A program made the translations under genes and the position numbers. Positions 55,144 through 64,000 of a stretch of 64,000 bases of DNA are shown here, piece by piece. The notes beneath the pieces were generated by a model, which worked only from the letters and a program-made list of their open reading frames with translations, was not told where the DNA came from and searched no databases. The stretch is from assembly GCA_932521035.1 (NCBI GenBank), contig OW051493.1, positions 8,866,001 through 8,930,000 on the forward strand. Reading direction: 5' to 3'. The DNA comes from Oscheius dolichura (taxonomy: Eukaryota; Nematoda; Chromadorea; Rhabditida; Rhabditidae). Each line of letters begins with the position of its first letter. Position 1 is the stretch's first letter.

Positions 55144-56426
55144 TCATCCAGCGGGAGGAGCTGGAGCCACACAGGCGTATCTATTCGTGGATGTGCAAAA
55201 AAGATCCTGCCATTGACCAGTACTGGTACCGATAGGACCGAAGAAACTAGTATCCGTCAGGAGCTGAAGTAAAACTTTCAAAAAACGAACTACGGAAGAC
55301 TTGTAACCTACCAGAACACAACTATCAACAAGGGCGTCCGGCTGTGGTAAGTACCCTGTCCAAAAAGGGGCATAATTTATCTGGAATGCAGAAGAACGAT
55401 TCTTTGGAATTCCCGCTTTAAAACCGCACCGGACTGCCGTCAATATTCATATAATTGGCCATATTCCAGGCAGTCCCGTAACCGCAATTAGTCGGGCACA
55501 TCATTCCAATCCAGACCGTCTGGGAAAAGACATCGGCATCAGGTGGAGCATCCGGCTCAGCGAGGCCTAGAAAAAGAAGAAGAATATTCAAGAATAATCC
55601 TACTCAAAATGAAGGCGTTGAGTGCTGCATCATGGATCACAACCAAATCACCGCCATTTGCCATACAGGCTGTTCTGGCATCGTCGAAGTCGGCTGTGAC
55701 TGCTAGGGGACTGACGTAGTAGCAGGCAGTTATCATTGTGTTGGGGTCAGTGTAAGCGGTATATCCGGTGGGACAGAGGACTAAAAGAAGAGTTTTCTTC
55801 AAAAATTGCTTTGACGGGCACAAAGTTCCATTGCCGCACCCTCCGGCATTTGAATTTGAATTTTTAAAATAATGACCGGCCCCGGCTCCTCATCTTGTTC
55901 CCAACCCATATCCGATTACTCCAGGAGTAGGACTGGGCGGCTACCCGGATTGAAAAGGGTTTGGGTCGCGCTGAGACCCGAACCGACCCAGAGAAGCATT
56001 TCCAGTTCCGGGTGCTTTTATTGTTCCTTCCACGTCATTCCGAAGAACCTATCCCGAATCTTTGACCCGCCCCGAATGCCCAAACGCGGGAAATTGGCGC
56101 CAAAGATCAGCTCATTAGAGACTTGTCGAGACATGGAATTTCCAGGATTTCTTTTCAAATTGTAGGGCAGAAAATTATATGGTGCCCTTCCTGAAGTAGT
56201 CGTCGTTGTCGTGGTGGTAGTGGTCGTGGTCGTAGTAGTGGTGCTGGTGGTAGAAGTAGAAGTAGACGGGGTTGTTGTGGTGAAAACGCCGGGAATATCC
56301 GGCCGGTCGTCTGCTAAATTCAAGCGGTTCTCCCACAAGTAAGAAAAACCCACGCGATTCAGTAGGAATACAGCCATCAATCAGAATAATTGGAAAAATG
56401 AGGGAGATTGATAATGTTCGCCACAT
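55144..56426 (-). CDS. Secreted C-type lectin-domain protein B
   Basis: Paralogue of A: MWRTLSISLIFPIILIDG, DDRPDIPGVF, a Thr-rich linker, then CTLD exons (VLCPTGYTAYTDPNTM, ACYYVSPLAV, CMANGGDLVVIHDAALNAF, PFWTGYLPQPDALVDSCVL, TGQWQDLFC, NRYAC). It has QPD and WQD in the carbohydrate-site positions. The gene is head to head with lectin C across a large inverted repeat whose arm includes the start of this gene. The intron at about 55,800-56,160 is longer and contains decayed sequence. Confidence 0.85.
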
Positions 56427-56829
56427 TTAATGGACAGCGGGGGAAAGGATTGACGGCCGCGGTCAAGGGGGGAAACTTTTCGATCCTGATTCAGCTGGAT
56501 CGCATGGTTGAGTCAAAGTTTATGCTCTTTTTAGATCTGGAGAAGCCTTTACCGGTCCTCCCCGTCCCACTCCCCTTCCCATTTGAGCTGAAACGATCTC
56601 TACCAGATCTAGGCTTTTCTAGCCCCCGAGAACGGTAAATCCCCCCTCCCCCAGGCTCTCGTTCTTCTTTCCCCCTTATCGCCCTTCCAGCTGATTCCTT
56701 TCGTCACCACATGTCCGTGAACAAAGCTCAAACGGTCTCTGCCAGATCTAGGCTGCCGTAAAGACCTTGTATTCATTCGGCAGAGGAGAAAATGGCTTTT
56801 TTAAGGCTAAAACCTCATTTTAGGTTCGA
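56401..56829. repeat. Large inverted repeat, left arm
   Basis: About 430 bp nearly identical to the reverse complement of 57210-57639, starting inside exon 1 of lectin B and covering its upstream flank. An open frame in both arms (LDRMVESKFMLFLDLEKPLP) is the same sequence read in each direction and is not taken as a gene. Confidence 0.9.
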
Positions 56830-57209
56830 AAAACATTAACAGTAGCAAGATGGCTGGCATGGGTACCAGACGGTGGTTGGTTAATGAAGCGGGCCGAAAT
56901 GCCTTTAACTGATGAAGCAGGTACCCTTTCTGTAATTATTCTATTCATTCTATATTTTCAAGGAGCGGTTCAAACCTCCACGACGAGATAATAACAATTA
57001 CCGACACTCCGAGTCCTGCGCCATTTTACTTCGTGCAGTTCGAATGCTACAATTGGACTTCGTTTTTGAATGAATATTTTTACCGTAATCTTGTTCTGAC
57101 TATTGTCAGGGGCCTTGAAACCCTTGGAGCATCCAAAACAACCGGCATATTTACAATTCACATAATTTTGATTAATGTATCTCAAATTGGTTGTCAAAAA
57201 AGGATTCTA
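56830..57209. other. Spacer of the inverted repeat
   Basis: About 380 bp. A plus-strand frame (VQFECYNWTSFLNEYFY) closes at 57224, but no splice partner or domain is apparent. No gene assigned. Confidence 0.5.
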
Positions 57210-57639
57210 TCGAACCTAAAATGAGGTTTTAGCCTAAAAAAGGCCATTTTCTCCTCTGCCGAATGAATACAAGGTCTTTACGGCAGCCTAGATCTGGCAG
57301 AGACCGTTTGAGCTTTGTTCACGGACATGTGGTGACGAAAGGAATCAGCTGGAAGGGCGATAAGGGGGAAAGAAGAACGAGAGCCTGGGGGAGGGGGGAT
57401 TTACCGTTCTCGGGGGCTAGAAAAGCCTAGATCTGGTAGAGATCGTTTCAGCTCAAATGGGAAGGGGAGTGGGACGGGGAGGACCGGTAAAGGCTTCTCC
57501 AGATCTAAAAAGAGCATAAACTTTGACTCAACCATGCGATCCAGCTGAATCAGGATCGAAAAGTTTTCCCCCTTGACCGCGGCCGTCAATCCTTTCCCCC
57601 CGCTGTCCATTAAATGTGGCGGGCATTATCAATCTCCCT
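57210..57639. repeat. Large inverted repeat, right arm
   Basis: Reverse-complement partner of 56401-56829, ending in exon 1 of lectin C. Differences are few (for example a T-run length near 57,235). Confidence 0.9.
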
Positions 57640-58783
57640 TATTTTTTCAATTATTATAACTGATGGCTGTATTCCTACTGAATCGCGTGAGCTGCTGGTC
57701 TCTTATTGCAAAAAATGTGTATAAGTTCAGCAGATGATCGCCCGGATATTCCTGGCGTGTTCACCACAACAACTCCAACCACTTCTACTTCTACCACCAG
57801 CACAACAACTACGACTACTACCACAACAACAACAACAACCACGTCATGTAGGACATCCCGTTTATTGTTCTTTTATAGTACCCGGATTTCAATAGGAATC
57901 TCGGTAACTCAATGTTTCAACGCTTCTCTCACGTACTGATGTTTGGTGCCAAAATGCGCTCCCACCCGTTTGATCATTCGGGGTCCAGCCGTAATTTCGG
58001 TTTCGGTTCCTCGGAAAATCTTGGAACGAAACCCCGGCCTAGATCCGGAAGTGAACTTTCTGCTCCGGCCCGGTTCCGTTTTGAGTCGATCCAGATGTTT
58101 TCGGGTTCTGTCCGTTCTTTTCTTCAAGAGCTTCTTTTTTTCCAGTCCTCTGCCCCACTGGATATACCGTTTACACCGACCCCAACACAATGACAACTGC
58201 TTGCTACTACGTCAGCCCAGATGCAGTCAAAGCCACCTGGGCGGATGCCCGAACCGCCTGCATGGCAGATGGCGGTGATTTGGTGGTGATCCACGATTCA
58301 GCGTTAAACAACTTCATTTTGAGTAGGATTTTCACCAGGATACCATTTTTTAAATCAATTTTCTAGGTCTGGCTATACCTGATGCTCCAGCTAATGGTAA
58401 TGTCTTCTCCGATATGGTCTGGATTGGAATGACGTGCCCAACAAATTGCGGGATCGCACCTGCATGGAATCCGGCTAACTATATGAATATTGATGGCAGC
58501 CCGGTATGATTTACAGTTCAAATTACACGAATCTCTCTTCTGCCTTTCAGCTAGATTACACACCATTCTGGATGGGGTATTTGCCGGAGCCGGATGCCGG
58601 GTTTGACAGTTGTGTACTAGTGAGTGACAAGTCTTTTCTCCTTTGGAAGTTGTATGATTTCAGCTCTTGACAGACAACAGTACCTTCGGTCCACTCGGCA
58701 GCAGTACTGGCTATTGGGAGGATCTTTATTGCACATCTCCAAATAGATACGCCTGTGAGGTTCCAGCTACCCCCGCTGGATGA
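57614..58783 (+). CDS. Secreted C-type lectin-domain protein C
   Basis: MWRALSISLIFSIIITDG signal peptide, ADDRPDIPGVF, Thr linker, then CTLD: VLCPTGYTVYTDPNTM, ACYYVSPDAV, CMADGGDLVVIHDSALN, DMVWIGMTCPTNCG, DYTPFWMGYLPEPDAGF, TGYWEDLYC, RYACEVPATPAG, TGA 58781-58783. The Ca-site loop reads EPD rather than the QPD of A and B, and WED rather than WQD/WHD. Divergent from lectin B, sharing the inverted-repeat promoter region. Confidence 0.87.
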
Positions 58784-59174
58784 TTAATAGCATATTTTCG
58801 CATTTTACGATAATCAACACCTTCCTTTTAGTGCACTTGAACACAACAATTCATTGAGAAACGATGAAAAACTCGGTCACATTGGGGGGATCAAGAAAAG
58901 GAAGCAGCCCGCTTCAAATCTCGTTATGCCGCTAGGCGATTTCAAGGTTTGAACAGAGAAGTTTCAGAGGGGCGCTAGTGCCAGATAATTAGTTGTTAGT
59001 CTAATAGTTACAGTATACAGAACAGAAACACAAAGGAAATCAAAGTCAAAGTAAGTGAAAGCATGAGGTAAACTACTTTGTTCCCACTACTTTGGTTAAA
59101 ACAGTTTCATAAAATAGTTTATGGAAAACAATTTGGGCTAGCGAGTATAAAGTATCCATTTGTAAAGAAAACGT
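58784..59174. other. Intergenic spacer, no gene seen
   Basis: About 390 bp between the convergent lectin C and C6-like genes. Nothing recognisable. Confidence 0.5.
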
Positions 59175-59733
59175 TTAGCAGTTAATACCTTTGATCACAA
59201 CAGTATTCATATACATGAATTGTTTTGTGGTTAAATCACAGGACAAGGTGGTTACATCGCGAGTATAAGAACATGTCCCGTTAGAGAATTGCATTACATA
59301 AAGTTGGCAGGAAGGAATGATCAGATCACAGTTGGCTGCGTACGTAAAGTTTACAGGTGTTATACCTTGACCGCACATAGCCGGAGTTTCAGGTTGAGTA
59401 CACATTTTGTTGGCGCAGGAAAACACTACAATCATTATAAATCTGTTTGAAAAAGAATTGTTCAACCTGTTGTTGTTGTAGTAGTTGAAGCTGTAGTTGT
59501 TTCCTCGTTCGGGGCAGTGGTGGTCTCCTTGTTTGGGCAGGTGGTTGTCTCCTCATTTGATGGCACCGCAGTGGTCGTAGTTACCTCTACAGAAGGACGA
59601 CCAACAAAAACGTCATCTATTCTAAGAATAAATCATATTTCCGTAACTGTTTACCTGAGAAATCCGGTGTGAATGTGGGCATACAAGAGCTGGAAAGACC
59701 AGCTAACATCATCAGGAAATGAAGACGTTTCAT
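59175..59733 (-). CDS. Secreted Thr-rich protein with C6-like Cys domain
   Basis: The start I prefer is at 59733 because it gives a clean signal peptide (MKRLHFLMMLAGLSSSCMP) and splices in frame. Exon 2 is a mucin-like Thr/Glu repeat (PSNEETTTCPNKETTTAPNE). A 35-nt intron leads to a C-terminal domain: CANKMCTQPETPAMCGQG, ANCDLIIPSCQLYVMQF, GTCSYTRDVTTLSC, IKGINC. The Cys pattern and final strand resemble the nematode C6 domain; this assignment is tentative. An upstream ATG at 59806 in another frame was not chosen. Confidence 0.7.
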
Positions 59734-59837
59734 GGATGCCACCTCTTCGACTGTCTTCTCCTTTTAAGGAAGGCAGGAGCAGAACCAGAAGATTGGACAT
59801 GATATCTGCCGAACTTGAAAATGATACTCCCCTGGAC

Positions 59838-60330
59838 CTAAACATCACACTTCAGTGAATCATTTGAATTAGAATCAAGTTTTTGAGTTCCTTTTTTTCC
59901 GTCGAAAAGAGACATTATCGACGGCCTTCGAGTTGCCGGCCACCTTTTTTTCGTATCACAATCATCTCTTCCTTTTCTCCACAAGGCAGCAAGTGAAAGA
60001 GTTTTTGGTCTTTTCCCATAACAGAAAGGCGTATTCAAGGGAATAGGAAAGGAGACAATTTGCCTCACATATGCCGTGGAGGCCAGATCTACGAAGTTTT
60101 CAACATTTTTCACATTGAGATCCTTTATCACCCATCCCTGGTCACCGTGAACGGCGATCACTGTCGCGATCCGAGCTAAATGGCAATGAGACCGATTGAC
60201 AAGGAGAACCTGCTGACTGAGCCTCGTAACGTTGATTTGGACATGTTTCTGGGAATAAAATGTCGAAGGAAAGAATAGTCACCGCGATCAAAAGAGCGGC
60301 ACCCAGTGAGTCAATTACAGTAGGCGACAT
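59838..60330 (-). CDS. Small, probably secreted protein, unrecognised
   Basis: Exon 1 (MSPTVIDSLGAALLIA) joins across a short intron (GTGACTATT...TTCCCAG) to a second exon with NRSHCHLARIATVIAVHGDQ, GWVIKDLNVKNVENFVDLAS and SFPIPLNTPFCYGKRP, ending at 59838. The N-terminus is a weak signal peptide or anchor. Only 80 bp downstream of the Warthog stop on the same strand, so it could be co-transcribed with it or be a misassigned 3' part. No family recognised. Confidence 0.5.
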
Positions 60331-60410
60331 ACGGTATAAGACAGACTCGCATAAATAGACAAATAATTTATTCGCTAGTTATAGATACAAATACGGCAAT
60401 GATTTGTTGA

Positions 60411-62437
60411 TCACCAATTGATCCGTTCAGGGAGGGACAGCTTGGCCATGTCCAACAGTAAGCCGACTCCAGTGTCTTGTAGACTACATTGAAGAGAATT
60501 CAGTTCGTCATCCGAGTTACAAGTGGTCAATCTTTCTCTGAACGTTTGGACCAAGATGTCGCTTTTTACATCCGAAAAGCACGAGGCGATCAGTCCATTG
60601 ACAACGATCTGAATTCTTTTCTTTTGAGCCAAAGGGAGAGAAGGAAATCACCTTTCCTGTATTGGTGAGAGGAGCATAGATGCCCGTTTCGATGCTGGCT
60701 GTAATTTCCGTGACCATCGTTGTGAGGATGGAGTCGGTTTGATACTGGACTTCTAGGAGGCAGTCTCCGATGATGATATCGGCTGCTCGAATCATTTCGG
60801 GCTGAAAACATAGCTCTTTCTCATATTTTTAGATAAATACACAAACGCAAGGAGAACAATGCAAAATTAATGTTTTCAATAAGAGAACAGGCGATTACAG
60901 TAACCCAGCGGCGCTGAAGAGCAAAAACTTGGCGACTTTCCAGGGAGTTTACTGGTAAGCACTTGACCAAAGACAAAGGTTCAAGCCAGAATAGGCAATC
61001 GACCACTTACCTTATCGGTTCCAGTCGAATTGCATTTAGTCCTGAACAAATAGTGGTTCTCCGTTAACTTGAGGTTCTTTCCACTTGCTGTTTTTAACCT
61101 AAAGATTTGAGTTCCTTCCAGATTAGAAAGTAAGAAACACACACGACGAATTCGGACTCCTTTTCCGGCAATCGATGCAACCAGGTCTCAACGGGTGTAT
61201 CCATTAATTCAAAAAAGCCATCTAGTGGAGATTTGACCCAATCTCCAACAGAAATTTGGTCCATTCGTCTTGCAGAGCCGTTAGACAGTGTAACCTGACA
61301 AATAAACATGTTAATTATCTTCAAATTGTTGGTCAAAAATCATAATTGAGGCCGCGGTTCTGGGCCGGCCCGGGGGAGTCGAATCAGAAGCCGAAAGGTT
61401 TTTTTGCAGATGGGTTCCGGTACATTTTTCTTCGCTTACTCACCACAGAATCTCCGGTAAAGCATCTGAAGTCTTAATAATATCCCCAAGTCGGTTGATA
61501 GTAAGTCGGAGTGACTATTTGCTGCTGTTGGTAGAGTGGAGTCGGCTCCACACATGGCATTCGCCCCATTTCCACGTCATAGCGTTCAATTCCACCATTA
61601 ACCGATCGAATAATTTGAATATTTCGGATGTAATCGAAGTAGGCGCCTTGATTCTCTCCTCCAATTGTTATTTCACCAGGATGAAGACTAGCAGTCCCGA
61701 GATTTTGAGCTGTAGCCAATACGGGATAAGCGCAGCAAATCAGAGGAAATCTGAAAGTTTAACTCGTCTTTTACTGAAAATTAATACTCACGCAGGTGAA
61801 TTGAAGTTATAACCAGCTGCCCATTGGTCGGAAAGACAGCTGGCACTGGTGAAACACACCTGGAATCGATAAATGCATGAAGAAACGGCAAATTTTCGAC
61901 TTTTGCGGCCAAAAATGATACCTTCTCAGTGTAAGATTTAACTGCGCGTACGTATGATCTTCAAATCAAGAAAACAGGTTTACGAGAAAGGAAACCCTTG
62001 AAAAAGACTCACAGACATCTGAGGGTTAGTACTGAAGAAAGGCGCCCTCTGGAGTGGATCCGCAGTTCTCAAATAGCCGTCAGGACGCCCTCCAATCCTT
62101 AAATTTCCGTTTGTTTAAAACTGAATCTTAGCTTACTGTTCGAAGGACGAATCCTGATTTGCCCAATTGCCAGTACTTGGGTCATACCCGAAACAGGAGG
62201 GTCTCGCACATCCCATGCTGATTGAACCATCCGGGAGGACCTGGAAACAGAAACAATAGGCAGGTTTTGACAAAATACAGTATGTTTTAATGATATGAGA
62301 TTTTCCGATCGACAATACGGGAAAGGACAAAACATTTGGACAAGTCTTACCTCAAAGCTGTAAGGAATAGCCGAAGTTCCACAATACGCAGCCTCAAAAG
62401 TGGGTACCAAACCCAGGAGGAGAATAGATGGCCACAT
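60411..62437 (-). CDS. wrt: Warthog (hedgehog-related): Wart domain plus Hint domain
   Basis: Nematode hedgehog-related secreted protein whose Hint domain is expected to self-cleave. N-terminus: signal peptide MWPSILLLGLVPTFEA, then Wart domain CGTSAIPYSFEVLPDGSISM, GCARPSCFGYDPSTGNW, GRPDGYLRTADPLQRAP, VCFTSASCLSDQWAAGYNF, FPLICCAYPV, HPGEITIGGENQGAYFDYIR. Hint: CFTGDSVVTLSNGSARRMDQ (nucleophilic Cys), SVGDWV, LKLTENHYLF, GDCLLEV, GIYAPLTNTGKIVVNGLIAS then CFS. Exon phases agree. One anomaly: a TAA at 61474-61476 lies in frame between WGYY and DFRCFTGDS; an alternative splice (GTGTGG...ATTAAG) would remove it. Copy number two: a truncated paralogue follows upstream. Confidence 0.85.
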
Positions 62438-62757
62438 CTCCTACAGTAACCCCTCCGGCTGGCACTGCGCTTCCTTTAAAAAGGCTCGACGCAAACCAGA
62501 ACGATACATGCCAGACGTGAAAATGATACTGCTGGACTTGAACCTCCAGCTAATTCGATTAGATCCACGCTACGGAGCATTATTTCGATGATATTGATAC
62601 ATTGGTCTCCTCGTCGCTTTCTCTGCCGTCTAAAGGAGTTTTGCCGCCGTCTGCACCAGTTTAGTCTCCTGGCAATTCCTATGGCGTTTACTCGACTTAA
62701 CAGTCTCTGCAAAGAGTCACCAATGGGAAAAGGGTACAAAATTGGCTGTTGGAACCA
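62381..62757. repeat. Direct duplication, copy 1 (Warthog first exon and promoter)
   Basis: Essentially identical to 63522-63898 (offset 1,141 bp). It covers exon 1 of the full Warthog gene and about 320 bp upstream. It ends abruptly at 62757, inside the truncated paralogue. Confidence 0.92.
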
Positions 62758-63578
62758 GTTGTAATTTCCCCCGGGTGGAGGCTAGCAATCCCCAAATCTT
62801 GGGAATTAGCCAAGAGAGGGTAAGAGCAGCATATTAAAGGGAGCCTGAAGGTTTTGGACTGTATTCTTCTAGAAAAGTGCGACTTACACTGGAGAATTGA
62901 AGTTGTAGCCGGCTGCCCATTGATCAGGAAGACAAGCGGCGCTGGTAAAACACACCTGAAATGGAGTCACTCATCTGGAAAGGGCGATTGTCGACTGTTG
63001 CGGCAATTTAACCCGATTTAACCTCTCAGAAACGGCGATTTTGAAAACTTGAGACACAAATTTGATAGGGAAGAGGGAAGGATGAGGAGAAAGGTGGAAA
63101 TAAGGTGGAAAAGACTCACAGCCATCTGAGGATTTGAGGCAAAGGATGGAGGCCGTTGCAGCGGATCACTGGCCCTCAAATAGCCATCAGGATGTCCAGC
63201 AAACCTCAAATTTCCTTTTTAGACCGTAAAAGTTGACCTTACTGTTCAAACGTTGAATCCTGGCTTGCCCAATTGCCGGTTGTTGGTTCATATCCGAAAC
63301 AAGAGGGCCTCGCGCATCCCAGGCTGAAGGAGCCGTCCGGGAGGACCTGGAAATGAAAATAGGAGGTACAGTAAGTAATAAAGGTGGTTGTTGGCAAATA
63401 TACGTATACGGTATGTTTCAATCGTTCGAACTTCTTTTCGACGGGGATAGCCGCAGAAAAGGAGTGGAACGAGTCAAGAAGACGATCTTACCTCAAAACT
63501 ATAAGGAATAGCCGAAGTTCCACAATAAGCAGCCTCAAAAGTGGGTACCAAACCCAGGAGGAGAATAGATGGCCACAT
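62697..63578 (-). CDS. Truncated Warthog paralogue (Wart domain only)
   Basis: Same first exon as the full gene (MWPSILLLGLVPTFEA), then VLPDGSFSLGCARPSCFGYE, GHPDGYLRASDPLQRPP, VCFTSAACLPDQWAAGYNF and FPLICCSYPLLANSQDLGIA. After HPGEITTG the homology to the full gene stops at the duplication junction and the frame runs into the neighbour's promoter, ending FCTLFPLVTLCRDC at 62697-62699. No Hint domain. Either an expressed Wart-only protein or a pseudogene; the open frame up to the junction and silent-looking differences favour recent constraint, but expression is unproven. Confidence 0.7.
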
Positions 63579-63898
63579 CTCCTACAGTAACCCCTCCGGC
63601 TGGCACTGCGCTTCCTTTAAAAAGGCTCGACGCAAACCAGAACGATACATGCCAGACGTGAAAATGATACTGCTGGACTTGAACCTCCAGCTAATTCGAT
63701 TAGATCCACGCTACGGAGCATTATTTCGATGATATTGATACATTGGTCTCCTCGTCGCTTTCTCTGCCGTCTAAAGGAGTTTTGCCGCCGTCTGCACCAG
63801 TTTAGTCTCCTGGCAATTCCTATGGCGTTTACTCGACTTAACAGTCTCTGCAAAGAGTCACCAATGGGAAAAGGGTACAAAATTGGCTGTTGGAACAA
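63522..63898. repeat. Direct duplication, copy 2
   Basis: Promoter and exon 1 of the truncated Warthog copy; near-identical to 62381-62757. Homology ends at GGCTGTTGGAAC, giving the outer breakpoint of the 1,141-bp tandem duplication. Confidence 0.92.
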
Positions 63899-64000
63899 AG
63901 TCATAGTGGTATAATTTCATCGCCTATTGATGGGGAACAGCTTTGGACCTGGCGAAAGTGAGTCAAAGGATCACAATAGCGTAATCAAAAGAGCAAGACG

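Noticed and set aside
56408-57610. Identical 65-residue peptides encoded on both sides of the lectin spacer
   Set aside because: They are the same DNA in the two arms of the inverted repeat, read outward from the lectin promoters. Duplication alone explains them.
1-64000. CRISPR array, rRNA genes, bacterial operons
   Set aside because: No regularly spaced repeats or rRNA-like sequence. Introns in nearly every gene mark this as eukaryotic nuclear DNA.

Overview
The window looks like nuclear DNA from a nematode. Genes are split by many short introns with (T)nTTTCAG or TTTTAG acceptors, several start codons sit directly behind such acceptors (as expected for trans-spliced leaders), one compact run of three genes looks like an operon, and several families are nematode-typical or nematode-restricted: Warthog/Hint, DB-module, C6-like, and C-type lectins with threonine-rich linkers. 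The species cannot be named. All gene models are hand splices from the raw sequence, so exon edges are approximate unless stated.

Left third (1-28.8 kb): mostly conserved housekeeping genes. In order they are an unrecognised gene cut by the window edge, an ADCK1-like mitochondrial kinase, a C2H2 zinc-finger gene, a minus-strand gene built from four repeats resembling OB folds, a TRIAP1/MED10/MRPL43 operon-like trio, a two-PDZ protein, a secreted glycine-rich protein, a CK1-like pseudokinase, a PX-PH-HKD phospholipase D and a PRRC1 homologue.

Middle (29-49.5 kb): an unrecognised three-exon gene whose two introns each carry a tRNA-like sequence; then about 1.3 kb patched together from fragments of neighbouring genes; then a CEP104-like gene and a small Gly/Tyr-rich peptide gene. 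RICTOR, the TORC2 subunit, fills 49.5 to 35.7 kb on the minus strand. Its roughly 5.4-kb intron holds a complete secreted DB-module gene on the opposite strand.

Right (49.5-64 kb): an accessory, duplication-rich region. It has tandem about 0.6-kb units carrying small genes, three C-type lectin genes (two of them head to head across a large inverted repeat), a C6-like mucin-type gene, an unknown secreted protein, a full Warthog gene (Wart plus Hint) and a truncated tandem Warthog copy. A family of about 100-160-bp palindromic elements with arms containing GCACCCGTAAA / TTTACGGGTGC is scattered from 14.9 to 51.6 kb. One copy sits in a tandem repeat unit, and its uninterrupted sister unit defines the empty site and a 9-bp target duplication.
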